Shown here piece after piece: positions 9,504 to 18,900 of a stretch of 64,000 nt of DNA (position 1 is its first letter; every line of letters begins with the position of its first letter). A program made the position numbers and the translations under genes. This DNA is from an uncultured Latescibacterota bacterium. Lineage in GTDB: Bacteria > Latescibacterota > UBA2968 > UBA8231. The DNA lies in contig OY282352.1 of assembly GCA_958295495.1 (NCBI GenBank), positions 3,970,548 through 4,034,547 of the forward strand. Reading direction: 5' to 3'. Under the pieces are notes generated by a model. That model was not told the origin of the DNA, searched no databases, and saw nothing but the letters and a program-made list of their open reading frames with translations.

Positions 9504-9902
9504 GTGAGCAGCGACCTAAAACACCGGGATATAACCGAAAAAATCATCGGGGCGGCCTTTGAGGTGCATAAATTTTTGGGCAATGGCTTCCAAGAGGTAA
9601 TTTATCAGCGGGCCTTGGCGTTTGAGCTGGCACAGGCGGGGTTGGCCTTTGCGCGTGAAATTGAGCAACGCATTTTCTATAAAGAATTGCCAAAGCCAAT
9701 TGGTACGCGCAGAGCCGATTTTGTGGTCGAAGGAAAAGTGTTGGTAGAATTGAAAGCTGTCTCTGCATTGGAAGACGCACATATAGCGCAGGCCTTAAAT
9801 TATTTGAAGGCATATCGGCTAGAAGTGGGCTTGTTAATCAATTTCGGATCGAAAAGTTTGGTATTCAAAAGACTAGTTCATTCACAACCCAAGCGCAGAT
9901 GA
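9504..9902 (+). CDS. GxxExxY family protein
   Basis: 132-aa protein with the family signature GFQEVIY (in GNGFQEVIYQRAL, about residues 27-40) and a conserved ADFVVEGKVLVELKAV block. That D...ExK arrangement recalls the PD-(D/E)XK nuclease fold. The family's function is unknown. The start is GTG 9504, behind a GGGGGAG-type binding site. The family is often found as single small cassettes near repetitive sequence; here near-identical 44-bp repeats bracket it, so it may have arrived as a unit. It is not obviously part of the TIR operon, from which 180 bp separate it. Confidence 0.85.
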   Translation: MSSDLKHRDITEKIIGAAFEVHKFLGNGFQEVIYQRALAFELAQAGLAFAREIEQRIFYKELPKPIGTRRADFVVEGKVLVELKAVSALEDAHIAQALNYLKAYRLEVGLLINFGSKSLVFKRLVHSQPKRR

Positions 9903-9926
9903 CCCAGATGGTGCAGAGGACACGGA

Positions 9927-9970
9927 TTTAATCCGCGCCATCCTTTAATCCGCGCCCATCCGCGATCCAG
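9927..9970. repeat. 44-bp direct repeat, right copy
   Basis: It matches 9442-9485 at 43 of 44 positions, with a single A/C difference (CCAATCC against CCCATCC), and lies directly downstream of the GxxExxY gene. The paired copies suggest a cassette insertion by recombination, or a repeat family dispersed in this genome. Confidence 0.85.
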
Positions 9971-10023
9971 ACAGGGAGTTGGCGCGCATTCTTTGAGCAA
10001 GCTGCCATCGTGAAAGAAAGAGA

Positions 10024-11529
10024 ATGAGCAAGCGGGCTTTGCCTTTTACTGACTATGAGTTGCCGCCGGAATTTGTCCGCGTCCTGCGTCGTTTGAACCC
10101 ATGGTGGGAAGGCAACCCCATGCCCCCGCAGCCGCGTACGCGACGCCATCTCGTAGCGCAGATTCGCCGTCGCCTCGACGCGGAGATTGCCCCGATTGTG
10201 GCGGTGCGCGGCCCGCGACAAGTGGGAAAAACCACAGCACAGCTTCACATCATTGCAGATTTGATTGCAGAAGGCGTCTCTCCCACGAGCATCCTCCGGG
10301 TCCCGTTTGATGAACTGCCCGCGCTGAAAACCACTGAACAGCCGATTCTCGATGTCGCCGACTGGTTTGAGCGACAAATAATAAAGAAGCACTTCAACGC
10401 GCTCGCTCAAAGCGAGCAGAAGGCATACCTCTTCTTTGACGAGGTGCAGAATCTTCAGGCTTGGGCGCCTCAACTCAAGTTTCTCGTGGACAACACCTCG
10501 GTAAAGGTCGTGGTCACGGGGAGTTCCGCGCTGCGGATTGAACTGGGGCGGGACAGCTTGGCCGGGCGCATCAGCACGGTCGAGGCAGGGGTGCTTTCGC
10601 TGACCGAAATCGGCGCGTTGCGCGAACTGGGGCCTCCGAAACCGTTCCTGCCGGACAACGGCCTGAGCTTCCTGATCGACAAGAGTTTCTGGCAGGAACT
10701 GCGCGTCCATGGGGAGGAGAACACAGCGTTTCGGAAAGAGGCATTTCGGCATTTTTCAGACCGGGGAGGCTATCCGATAGTCCACAAGCGAAGGGATGTC
10801 GCTTGGGCCTTGCTCGCGGACCAGTTGAACGAAACAGTGATCAAGCGCGTTATCCAACACGACCTCCGGGTCGGCGACCGCGGGCGGAAGCGGGATGCCC
10901 AGCTGCTCGAAGAGCTTTTCCGCTTGGCCTGCCGCTATGCCGGACAGACGCCGACGGTTTCGACGCTGGCGGACGAGGCCCGTCAATCGCTCGGCGCGAA
11001 TATCGGCAGCCAGCGGGTGACGCACTACTTGAAGTTTCTCGCCGACACCCTTCTGCTTCGATTGATTCCACCGCTCGAGATACGGCTCAAAAGAAAGCGA
11101 GGGAACGCCAAACTGTGTCTGGTCGATCACGGCCTGCGAGCCAGTTGGCTTCAGGAGCAGATTCCACTGACGGCTGAAGCCCTAACAGAGCGACCCGAAC
11201 TCACCGCGCTGGCCGGCCATCTCGCCGAGAGTATTTTCGGCTCGGTCGCCTCGACCATTCACGGCTTGGACATCGCCCACTTTCCCGAGCGAGGATTGGA
11301 TCGCGAAGTGGATTTCGTCTTGACCGTCGGCGCGCAGCGCGTGCCGGTGGAAATCAAATATCAACGCAGGGTTGATCCCTTGCGGGATACGCTGGGTATC
11401 CGGTCGTTCGTCGAAAAATCAGTCAACAACGCCTCTTTTGGCTTGCTGATCACGCAGGACTATTCCGGGGTCGTCGAAGACCCCCGCATCGCGAGCTTGC
11501 CGCTTTCGAGTTTCATGCTTCTCAGGTGA
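10024..11529 (+). CDS. AAA ATPase with C-terminal DUF4143 (nuclease-like) domain
   Basis: 501-aa protein of the widespread 'ATP-binding protein, AAA_14/DUF4143' family. Walker A is GPRQVGKTT (from residue 63), Walker B is AYLFFDEVQN, and the sensor segment VVVTGSSALRI is followed by the characteristic GRISTVEAGVLSLTEI. The C-terminal part holds DREVDFVLTVGAQRVPVEIKY, a D-x(n)-ExK pattern like a restriction-endonuclease fold. The family's role is uncertain; proposals include defence and mobile-element functions. The gene stands alone between the repeat-bracketed GxxExxY cassette and larA. Confidence 0.85.
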   Translation: MSKRALPFTDYELPPEFVRVLRRLNPWWEGNPMPPQPRTRRHLVAQIRRRLDAEIAPIVAVRGPRQVGKTTAQLHIIADLIAEGVSPTSILRVPFDELPALKTTEQPILDVADWFERQIIKKHFNALAQSEQKAYLFFDEVQNLQAWAPQLKFLVDNTSVKVVVTGSSALRIELGRDSLAGRISTVEAGVLSLTEIGALRELGPPKPFLPDNGLSFLIDKSFWQELRVHGEENTAFRKEAFRHFSDRGGYPIVHKRRDVAWALLADQLNETVIKRVIQHDLRVGDRGRKRDAQLLEELFRLACRYAGQTPTVSTLADEARQSLGANIGSQRVTHYLKFLADTLLLRLIPPLEIRLKRKRGNAKLCLVDHGLRASWLQEQIPLTAEALTERPELTALAGHLAESIFGSVASTIHGLDIAHFPERGLDREVDFVLTVGAQRVPVEIKYQRRVDPLRDTLGIRSFVEKSVNNASFGLLITQDYSGVVEDPRIASLPLSSFMLLR

Positions 11530-11545
11530 TGGATCAGGAGGACCA

Positions 11546-12808
11546 ATGACCGCGACTGAACTCAAGCTCCCCTATGGCGACGGATACCTGCCGGTCGCCG
11601 TGCCCACCGAGCGCCTGCTCGGCGTCGTGCTGCCCAAAGCCGCGGCCAACGGCGACCGCGCCGAGCAAGACGTGGTGCGCCAAGCCTTGGCTCGTCCGTT
11701 GGGGACCCCGGCGTTGCGTACGCTGGTGCGGCCCGGTCAGCAGGTCGCGATTGTGGTCAGCGATGGGACCCGGCCCTGCCCGACCGATCGCCTGTTGCCG
11801 CCGGTGCTAGAGGAATTGGCCGCGGCGGGCGTCCCGGACGCGGACGTCACAGTGGTCGTGGCCTTGGGGCTGCATCGGGCGCAGACCCCAGCCGAGTTGG
11901 CGGCCTTGGTCGGGCCGGAAGTTCAGGCGCGCGTGCAGGTCGTCAACCACGATGTAGAGGATGTGGTGCTGCTGGGGCGCACGGCGCGGGGCACGCCGGT
12001 CGAGCTGTTCCGCCCCTTGGTGGAGGCCGATGTGCGAATTTGCTTGGGCAACTTGGAGTTCCACTATTTCGCCGGCTTTTCGGGCGGGGCCAAGGCGGTG
12101 CTGCCCGGGTGCGCCTCCCCCAGTACTATAGCGGCCAACCACGGTCTAATGACCCGCCCCGGGGCGGCGACCGGGTGCTCGGCCGGCAATCCCGTGCGCG
12201 AAGATTTGGAAGAAGGCGCGGCCATGTTGGGGGTTGACTTCATCCTCAATGCGATTGTGGACGACCGCCACCGCATGGTCGCCGCCTTTGCCGGACACGT
12301 GCGCGATGCCCACCGCAAGGGGTGCGAGCAGGTGGCCGAGCGCGGGGCCGTGCCCATTGCGCGATGCGCTGATATTGTCCTCGTCAGCGCGGGCGGCTAT
12401 CCGCTGGACGTCAATATGTACCAGGCGCAAAAGGCCCTCGACAACGCCGTGCATGCCGTGCGAGAAGGAGGCGTCATCGTCTGGGTGGCCGAATGCCGCG
12501 AGGGGCTGGGCGGTGACACGTTTGCCTCTTGGTTGCAGGAGGCGGATTCGGCCAACGAGGTCCTCGCGCGCATAGAGCGGGAATTCATCTTGGGAGGGCA
12601 CAAGGCCGCAGCCATTGCTGCGGTGCTGAAAAAGGCCCGCGTACACTTGGTCTCGTCGCTGTCGGCTGAGGCCATTGGCCGCGTTGGCTTAGTGCCCTTT
12701 GACGACCTAGACCAAGCCGTGGCGGCCGCGCGCGAGGTCGTTGGCCCCGAGGCCCGGATCTGGGTGATGCCCTATGGGGATTCGGTGTTGCCGCAGGCTG
12801 TGGCCTAA
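11546..12808 (+). CDS. larA: LarA-type nickel-dependent racemase
   Basis: 420-aa member of the lactate racemase LarA family (DUF2088), which interconverts 2-hydroxyacid stereoisomers by hydride transfer through a nickel-pincer cofactor. The key residues of Lactobacillus plantarum LarA have counterparts: K183 in FSGGAKAVLPG (K184, cofactor tether), H110 in GLHR (H108), H173 in LEFHYF (H174) and H199 in ANHG (H200, Ni ligand). The N-terminal VSDGTRPCP matches the family's D-x-TRP motif. The start follows AGGAGG at good spacing. The cofactor genes larB, larC and larE are not in the window, so they must lie elsewhere if this enzyme is active. The substrate could be another 2-hydroxyacid rather than lactate, as many LarA homologues differ. 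Confidence 0.9.
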   Translation: MTATELKLPYGDGYLPVAVPTERLLGVVLPKAAANGDRAEQDVVRQALARPLGTPALRTLVRPGQQVAIVVSDGTRPCPTDRLLPPVLEELAAAGVPDADVTVVVALGLHRAQTPAELAALVGPEVQARVQVVNHDVEDVVLLGRTARGTPVELFRPLVEADVRICLGNLEFHYFAGFSGGAKAVLPGCASPSTIAANHGLMTRPGAATGCSAGNPVREDLEEGAAMLGVDFILNAIVDDRHRMVAAFAGHVRDAHRKGCEQVAERGAVPIARCADIVLVSAGGYPLDVNMYQAQKALDNAVHAVREGGVIVWVAECREGLGGDTFASWLQEADSANEVLARIEREFILGGHKAAAIAAVLKKARVHLVSSLSAEAIGRVGLVPFDDLDQAVAAAREVVGPEARIWVMPYGDSVLPQAVA

Positions 12809-12876
12809 GAGGCCGAGGTGTATGTCCGGCACAGCAACTCGTATCGGCAATAATTTCTTTTGACAAGGAGAAAGTT

Positions 12877-13887
12877 ATGCAGCGTCTATGGAAGCGATTT
12901 GCGCGGGCATATCCACACGGGGCCGATGATCATTCTACACGGAAAGGAGTCATGCAACGCGGCTGCATGAAGTATGGACTCGTGGTTGTTTTGGCCGCTT
13001 GCGGCGGTGGCCGCGACAGCAGTGCCACGGGGAGTGAGGGCGGCGACCCCCTGAATGGCGCTTGCACCACGCTGGCTGCTGCTGAGAGCCAGACGCTTGT
13101 GGAAATCATGGTAGATGGCGTTCGGAGGCAATACCGGCTATCGGCCCCTCAGGCCGACGCCGGGGTGGCTCTGCCAGTGCTCATGGCCTTTCATGGTGGA
13201 GATGGCCGCAATTACCCGTTTCCACAGCAGCAGGAATTTGAAGAGTTGGTGGAGGCGGAGGGGGTAATCGTGGTCTATCCATTGGCCGAACTCGTGCCAC
13301 CCAACGAGGGGGAGTGGCAACTCAACACCAGCGAAAGTTCCACCCAAGACATCGACTTCGTCGAGGCGTTGATCGACGACCTCTCCGCGCGCTACTGCGT
13401 GGATTCAAATCGCATCTACGCAACAGGCTACTCACTCGGTTCGATGTTCACCTACGAGTTGGCCTGTCATTTGAGCTCTCGTTTCGCGGCGATCGCCTCT
13501 TTCGCTGGCACCATGCCGATGGAGCCCAATTCCTGTGTGCTCGAGGACAACGCATCCATCATGCACATTCACGGTCAAGACGACTGGATTATCTCGTACG
13601 ACACTGCATGGGAATGGAAGGAATGGGATTCCGTCGGAACGATGATGGACATTCCCAGTCTCATCCGATTCTGGAGTGAGCAATACAACTGCCAGAATGA
13701 GAGCGAGACGCAGTCGGACTCAGTGCTTCACATCGTCCATGACGCCTGCGATGAGGGAGTGCGTGTGGAGCACTATCGGCTGAGTGGAGTAGAGCACGAA
13801 TGGCCGGGCACCATCAGCGGTGTGTCCACCCACGAGGTGATCTGGAACTTTGTGAGTGAGTTCACCAAGCCTTACGGTAGCTCTTGA
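12877..13887 (+). CDS. LpqC-like polyhydroxybutyrate depolymerase/feruloyl esterase-type lipoprotein
   Basis: Alpha/beta hydrolase of the esterase/PHB-depolymerase group (COG3509). The nucleophile motif is GYSLGS, the acid is probably the aspartate pair in HGQDDWI, and the histidine lies in GVEHEWPG, the usual closing motif. A CxC-type disulfide is suggested by scattered cysteines. The sequence KYGLVVVLAAC followed by GGG is a lipobox, so the enzyme is probably an outer-surface or periplasmic lipoprotein. The frame opens at ATG 12877 (AAGGAG 7 bases upstream), but the lipobox fits better if translation begins at ATG 12952, giving 311 aa. Substrate unknown. Confidence 0.75.
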   Translation: MQRLWKRFARAYPHGADDHSTRKGVMQRGCMKYGLVVVLAACGGGRDSSATGSEGGDPLNGACTTLAAAESQTLVEIMVDGVRRQYRLSAPQADAGVALPVLMAFHGGDGRNYPFPQQQEFEELVEAEGVIVVYPLAELVPPNEGEWQLNTSESSTQDIDFVEALIDDLSARYCVDSNRIYATGYSLGSMFTYELACHLSSRFAAIASFAGTMPMEPNSCVLEDNASIMHIHGQDDWIISYDTAWEWKEWDSVGTMMDIPSLIRFWSEQYNCQNESETQSDSVLHIVHDACDEGVRVEHYRLSGVEHEWPGTISGVSTHEVIWNFVSEFTKPYGSS

Positions 13888-14048
13888 GTTCTTCTCGAAA
13901 GGAAGTCTGTAGTCGGCACCGGCCAGCAGGCTGGCGGCGGGGACGAAATCCGAGTGGGCCATGAACGGGTCGGCGTCGGACCTCCTAATGCCGTATTCTT
14001 TCATTTCCACGCCTAGGCATGGCACGGGCGTCGCGCCTGTGTCCCATG

Positions 14049-14960
14049 CTAATTCCCAACAGACGTTTCGCCAGCGAACAGATCGAGCTGCTCAATCTCC
14101 TCGTCGGCAAATCCCCCCAACCCAATGCCGAGTAGGCGAGCACCCAAGTCGCTGGCCTCTGTGTGCTCTAACAGCTCGCAGGCGGCCGCGAAGACGGCTT
14201 GAGCGCGGTCGGTAAAGGCGGCTAAGCGCGATGTGCGCGTCGCGGTGCGGAAATCTGGGTAGCGCACCTCTAGGCTCACGTCGCGCACTTGCAGCCCCCG
14301 GCGCTGCAAGCGCCCACAGAGTGCGGCGGCCAGCGCGCGCAAGGCATCGCGCATTTCTTCGCGGGTGTATAGCGGGGCGGCAAAGGAGGTTTCCTCGCGG
14401 ACTTGGCTGAACTGTTCGGCTGGGGCGACCGGGTCGTCGTCTTGGCCTTGGGCAAGGTGCCAAAAGCTGCTGCCCCGCTGACCAAAGCGACGCACGAGTT
14501 CGTTCAGCGGCACTTGGGCCAGCGGGCCGACGCGCTCTATGTGCATGGCCGCGAGCTGCTGGCGCGTAATGGCCCCCACGCCGGGAAGCTGATCGATGGG
14601 CACGTCGGCGAGGAAATCTCCTATCTGTTCGGGCAGCACGACCGTTAGGCCATCGGGCCGCTGGCGCTCCATGGCTAGCCGCGCCAAGAATTTGCTAGGG
14701 GCCAATCCCACGGAAACGCTCCAGCCTAGCTGCCGCTTGATATCGCCCTTGATCATCTTGGCGACGCGCATTCCAAAGGGGATGTCGAGCTTGTTGTCGG
14801 TGACGTCGAGGACGGCGTAGCCGTCGCCCCATTCGATCCAATCGGTGTATTCGCGCAGGAGCGCGGCGAATTCGACGCAAGCCCGGGTGTTGTGGCGCGG
14901 GCCGCTATCGACCCCAAGGTGGACTATCTTGCGGCGTCCGCCGCCCTTAGCGGGACTCAT
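14049..14960 (-). CDS. Y-family DNA polymerase (DinB-like) lacking the N-terminal catalytic part
   Basis: 303 aa, against about 350-400 for DNA polymerase IV. Matching parts begin at LLREYTDW, run through VLDVTDNK and VGLAPSKFLARLA, then RPDGLTVVLPEQ, the helix-hairpin-helix LPGVGAITRQQLAAM, and the little-finger domain. The first 60 or so residues of Pol IV, with the metal-binding HIDMDAFFA segment and the finger domain, are missing. Where Pol IV has SLDEAFLDVT, this protein reads GDGYAVLDVT, so both catalytic acids of that motif are gone. The start overlaps the end of the upstream gene by 14 bases and the frame is otherwise intact, so this looks like a stable, non-catalytic version rather than a fresh break. 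Confidence 0.8.
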   Translation of the reverse strand: MSPAKGGGRRKIVHLGVDSGPRHNTRACVEFAALLREYTDWIEWGDGYAVLDVTDNKLDIPFGMRVAKMIKGDIKRQLGWSVSVGLAPSKFLARLAMERQRPDGLTVVLPEQIGDFLADVPIDQLPGVGAITRQQLAAMHIERVGPLAQVPLNELVRRFGQRGSSFWHLAQGQDDDPVAPAEQFSQVREETSFAAPLYTREEMRDALRALAAALCGRLQRRGLQVRDVSLEVRYPDFRTATRTSRLAAFTDRAQAVFAAACELLEHTEASDLGARLLGIGLGGFADEEIEQLDLFAGETSVGN

Positions 14961-15912
14961 GCGACAAAAAAGGCAGGGAAACTACGGTGGCCGGCGCGCC
15001 GCCCGCGTCTAGCGCGGTGCCCTCGGCGCAAGCACTCCGCCGCACATAGGCGAGGGCAATCGGGCCGAGGCTTGGGGAGTGGACCGCCGAAGTGATGCGC
15101 CCTACTTCGCGCGTTTGATCGCGTAGCGGTTGTCCCGTTGGCGGCAGTTCGACGGCGGAGAGCCGCAGCCCGACTAGATGCTGCTTAACTTTGTCGTAGG
15201 TGTCTAGGCGAGCAATGACTTCTTGGCCGATGTAGCAGCCTTTATCTAGATGAATGGCGCGACCAAGCCCCGCTTCCCAGGGATTGTAATTTTGGGTCAG
15301 CTCGCGCCCGAGCAGGGGAAGGCCCTGTTCGACGCGCAAAATTTCCCATGTCGCCGCCCCGATTGGACGAGCACCTGCGGCGGCAAGGCGCTGCCAAAGG
15401 GCCTCCACGGCGGCCGGCGGTCCGAAGGCGCGCAACCCCGGCCCGGCCGTGCGCGCCAGCCACAAGCCGTCCGCGACTTGTGGGTCGAGTAGCTGGTGAT
15501 CCTGAAACTTTGCCAGATCCGCGTCCAATGCGCGGGCGACTAGTCGGGCGGCGTGCGGGCCGACTAGCTCGAACATGGCCGTCTCGTCTGTGCGGTCTGC
15601 CAATTCGAGGGCCTCGGCAAAGATAAAGCGGTCCAACCAAGAGGGGATGGCGGCGCGCGAATCGGGACTCAGGATCAAGGCCGTGGCGTGCGGGCCGCGA
15701 TAGCAGGTGGCGAGGTCGAGAATCCGCGCCCGCTGCTCGATAAAGACCGCTTCGAGGCCGTGCCCTATTTGCAGGTTGTGGAAGTCGTTGGAGGTCATGC
15801 GGTGCAGAAAATCGAGGTGATCGGCACCGCGCAGGTACAAGCGAAACGAGGCTTGTGCGTCGCGTAGGGCCGCGCCGGAGCGGACGGCGTGGTATTCGTC
15901 GCAATGGGCCAT
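14947..15912 (-). CDS. ygfZ: YgfZ/GcvT-like folate-binding protein (iron-sulfur cluster repair)
   Basis: 321 aa with the YgfZ signature KGCYIGQEVIAR (the K-G-C-Y-x-G-Q-E motif) about two thirds along, and an N-terminal GcvT-like folate-binding fold (FLHRMTSNDFHNL). Family members bind tetrahydrofolate and help maintain some Fe-S enzymes; they are not glycine-cleavage enzymes. The gene follows sbcC by 13 bp on the minus strand and overlaps the DinB-like gene, so these four genes (sbcD, sbcC, ygfZ, dinB-like) are probably co-transcribed. Confidence 0.88.
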   Translation of the reverse strand: MAHCDEYHAVRSGAALRDAQASFRLYLRGADHLDFLHRMTSNDFHNLQIGHGLEAVFIEQRARILDLATCYRGPHATALILSPDSRAAIPSWLDRFIFAEALELADRTDETAMFELVGPHAARLVARALDADLAKFQDHQLLDPQVADGLWLARTAGPGLRAFGPPAAVEALWQRLAAAGARPIGAATWEILRVEQGLPLLGRELTQNYNPWEAGLGRAIHLDKGCYIGQEVIARLDTYDKVKQHLVGLRLSAVELPPTGQPLRDQTREVGRITSAVHSPSLGPIALAYVRRSACAEGTALDAGGAPATVVSLPFLSHESR

Positions 15913-15925
15913 AACGGGCCAAAGG

Positions 15926-18900
15926 CTAGGCGTGCTGCGCCACGGAAAAACGCGAGCCTAAGTCGGGATGTTTGGCGACCTCGATTTGCACCGGAAAGGC
16001 CGCCTTGAGTTGGTCGAGATGGGTGACGATCAACACCTTTTTGAAATCCTCGCTGATTTTTTGGATAGCTTCGATGAGTTGTTCCAGCCCCTGCTCGTCT
16101 TGGGTGCCGAAGCCCTCGTCGATAAAGAGGGTGTGGAGGCGGGTGCCCGAGCGCATGGCCAGCACCTTGGAGAGCGCAATGCGCAAGGCGAAATTGGTGC
16201 GGAAGGCCTCGCCCCCGGAATACAGGTGATAGGAACGCTCGCCGATCTCGTCGGCGATCTTGACGTCGAGGGTTTCGCGGGTGCCGCCTTTTTTGAGGTC
16301 GCGCAGCGACTCAAAGGCGACTTGGATGCGGTTGTCGGTTAGGCGGGCGAGGATGGCGTTGGCCTCTTCGGCGATCTGCGGCACGGCGTTTTCAATGATC
16401 AGTGCTTGGATCCCATCCTTGCCGAATGCCCTGTCGAGTTGCTGGTAGATCCAGACCTGTCGCTGGGTGCCTTGCAGGTCTTGGCGCAATGCGTCCCGTT
16501 CCAGCGCCAACTCGGCGCAGCGCGAGCACAAAGCCTCTAGGTTGCCCCAGCGCTGGAGGAGTTGGTCCCTCTCGGCCCGCAGCTTTTCCAAGCGAGCTTG
16601 GTTTTCGCCGAGCCGCCTATCGACGCCTTCTAAGTCGCCAGCCCGCTCGTGCAATTTTTCTTTTTCTTCTTTTATAGTTTGCAATTGTTGCGCGAGGGTA
16701 GAGGCTTCGGCTTCGTAGCGCACCCGCGCTTCACTGGCCGAAGCGCGGCGTTGGCGGGCGTGTTGCAGGCGCTCGAATTGCCGTGCGCTGTCGCGCAGGT
16801 CATCCTGTTGCAGGCGCAACCGCTGGTGCTCGGCACTGTCGTAGCCCAAAGCTGCGAGTTGCTGCTCGACTTGGCCGAGTTGTTCCCGCTCCTCTTGGGC
16901 ATAGCCGGCCTCGACGAGTTGGCGCTCGGCCCGCTCGAGTTGGTTCTGAGCTGCGGCCCACTCGCTTTGGAGCCGGTCGGCTTGGCTTTTGGCGTCTTGC
17001 AAGCGGGCGTGCTCGGCCTCGACCGGGCGCAATTGGGCGAGCTTGCGGCGGAGCGCCTCGTGCTCGGCGCTGCTGTAGCCCAACAGCTCAATTTCCCCGC
17101 CTAGCTTGTGCAGGCGTTCGCGTTCGTCAGGAGCGTATGATTGGTCGCCGAGTTCGCGGTTGAGGGCGGCTAGCTGCTCGGCTAGCGACTCGGCTTCGGC
17201 GGCCGCTTGCCGCAATTGCGCGACACGGGCCTCCCCGGCGGCCAGTTCTTGGTGTACCTGCTGGAGGGGCGCGATTTCCTCGCCGAGGGCCTTGTAGCGC
17301 ACGCGCATCTTTTGCAACTGGTCGTCGAGAGCGGCGAGTTCACTGCCTAAAGCGGCGATGCGCTCTTGGCGGCGGTCTTCTCGCTGCGCGAGCTCTGCCG
17401 CGACCTGCTGGCGGTGTTCGGCGTCAAGTGCGCTGCCGCACAAGGGGCAATTGGCGTCGTCGGAACTGGCCAAGACCTGAGCCTGTTGGCGCTCGTTGGC
17501 CAATTCTTCCTCTTCGGCGCGGACCTTCTGCTGCCGCTCGGTGATCTGGTCATTGAGATCGCGGCCCTCGTCTTTGACGTGCTCCCGCTCCTCGGCTTTG
17601 GCCTGCAATTGGGTCCGTTGCGCTTGCAAGTGGTGGATGCGGGCTGCTAGGGTTTCCCCCTCGGCGATGGATCGTTCTAGCTGCGCCAACTGCCTGGCGA
17701 GTGCTTGGCACTGGCTTTTGCGGCGTTCCTCTGCAAGAGATAGTTCGTGTTCGAGGCGACGGCACTGGCGGAGGAGATCCTCGTAGCGAATTTTGGCCTG
17801 CTCTAGGGCTTGGGCTTGCTCGCTGAGGGTTTTGAATTGGACGTAGCGGATGGCGATGGTCTGTTCCCGATGGAGCAAGGCTTGGTGTTCGTCGAGCTGT
17901 CGCTGTCGCTCGCCGAGAGTGGCCGTCCAGCGCTCTTGCTGTCGCTCCACTTCTTGGCGCGCCTGGACGATTCGTTCTTCTAGCTGGCCGCGGCGGACCT
18001 CTAACGCGCCGTGCGCCTGAGCTTTCCGTTCGATCAGGCCGATTTGGGTGCGGAGCTGATCGTAGGTCGCAAAGTCCCGTTCTATGGATTCAGCCGCCGC
18101 CAGGATTTCGCCGTCTTGGCGCTGCTGCTCCCGCAGGTTTTCGAGTTCGGCGGACACCTGCTGCGTCCGCTCGGCACCCCGCTGTTGCTCTCTTTCTAGT
18201 TCGGCGACGCGCTGGCGGATTTGCATTAGCTCTAGGCGCTGGGTGTCCAACTCGGCTTGCGCTTCTTCGCGGCTGCTGATTTGGCTGCTGAGTCGAGCGA
18301 GGTGGTCGCCGACAGCGCGCAGTTCGGCTTCGTAGCCTTCGCGCTTGGCCAACTCGGCATCGAGCTCGCCGAGGCGGGTTTGCAGGGTCTCGCCCTGGCG
18401 CAGATGCTCTTGGTAGCGGACCCGGGCCATGCCCTGGAGCTGGTCGTAGCGTCCCAGGCCGAGAATTCGCCCGAGGACTTCCTTGCGCTGCCTGGCGTTT
18501 TTCTGGGTGAACTCGTCGGCGCGCCCTTGGACGATGAAGGCCGAGTTGACGAAGGTGTCGTAGTCCATGGACAGGAGTTCGTTGATGCGCCGCTGGGTGG
18601 GATTAATGCCCTCGCCTTCGCTGAGAGTGCGGAAGACGCCGGTGCTTTCTACTTGCAGGTCTAGGGCCGGGACGCCTCGCTTGGTGCGACGCCAACTGCG
18701 GATGACGCGGAAGTGCTTTTCCCCGAGGGCGAAGTCGAAGTCAACCCGCATTTCGCTGGCTCCGATCCGACACAGTTCTTCGTCGCTGCGGCTTTTGCGG
18801 GCTTGGCCCCACAAGGCGTAGGTAATCCCGTCGAGCAGGGCGGATTTGCCGTGGCCATTGCCGCCCGTGAGGCAGGCGACGTGGAACTGGGTAAAGTCGA

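Noticed and set aside
9323..9970. Possible CRISPR array because of the ATCCGCG repeats
   Set aside because: Only two full copies, with a gene between them rather than spacers, and no cas genes.
13720..14025. Minus-strand frame at the end of the esterase gene and in the following gap
   Set aside because: Part of it (MAHSDFVPAASLLAG) looks protein-like and could be a remnant, but I cannot name a family, and most of it overlaps the esterase.
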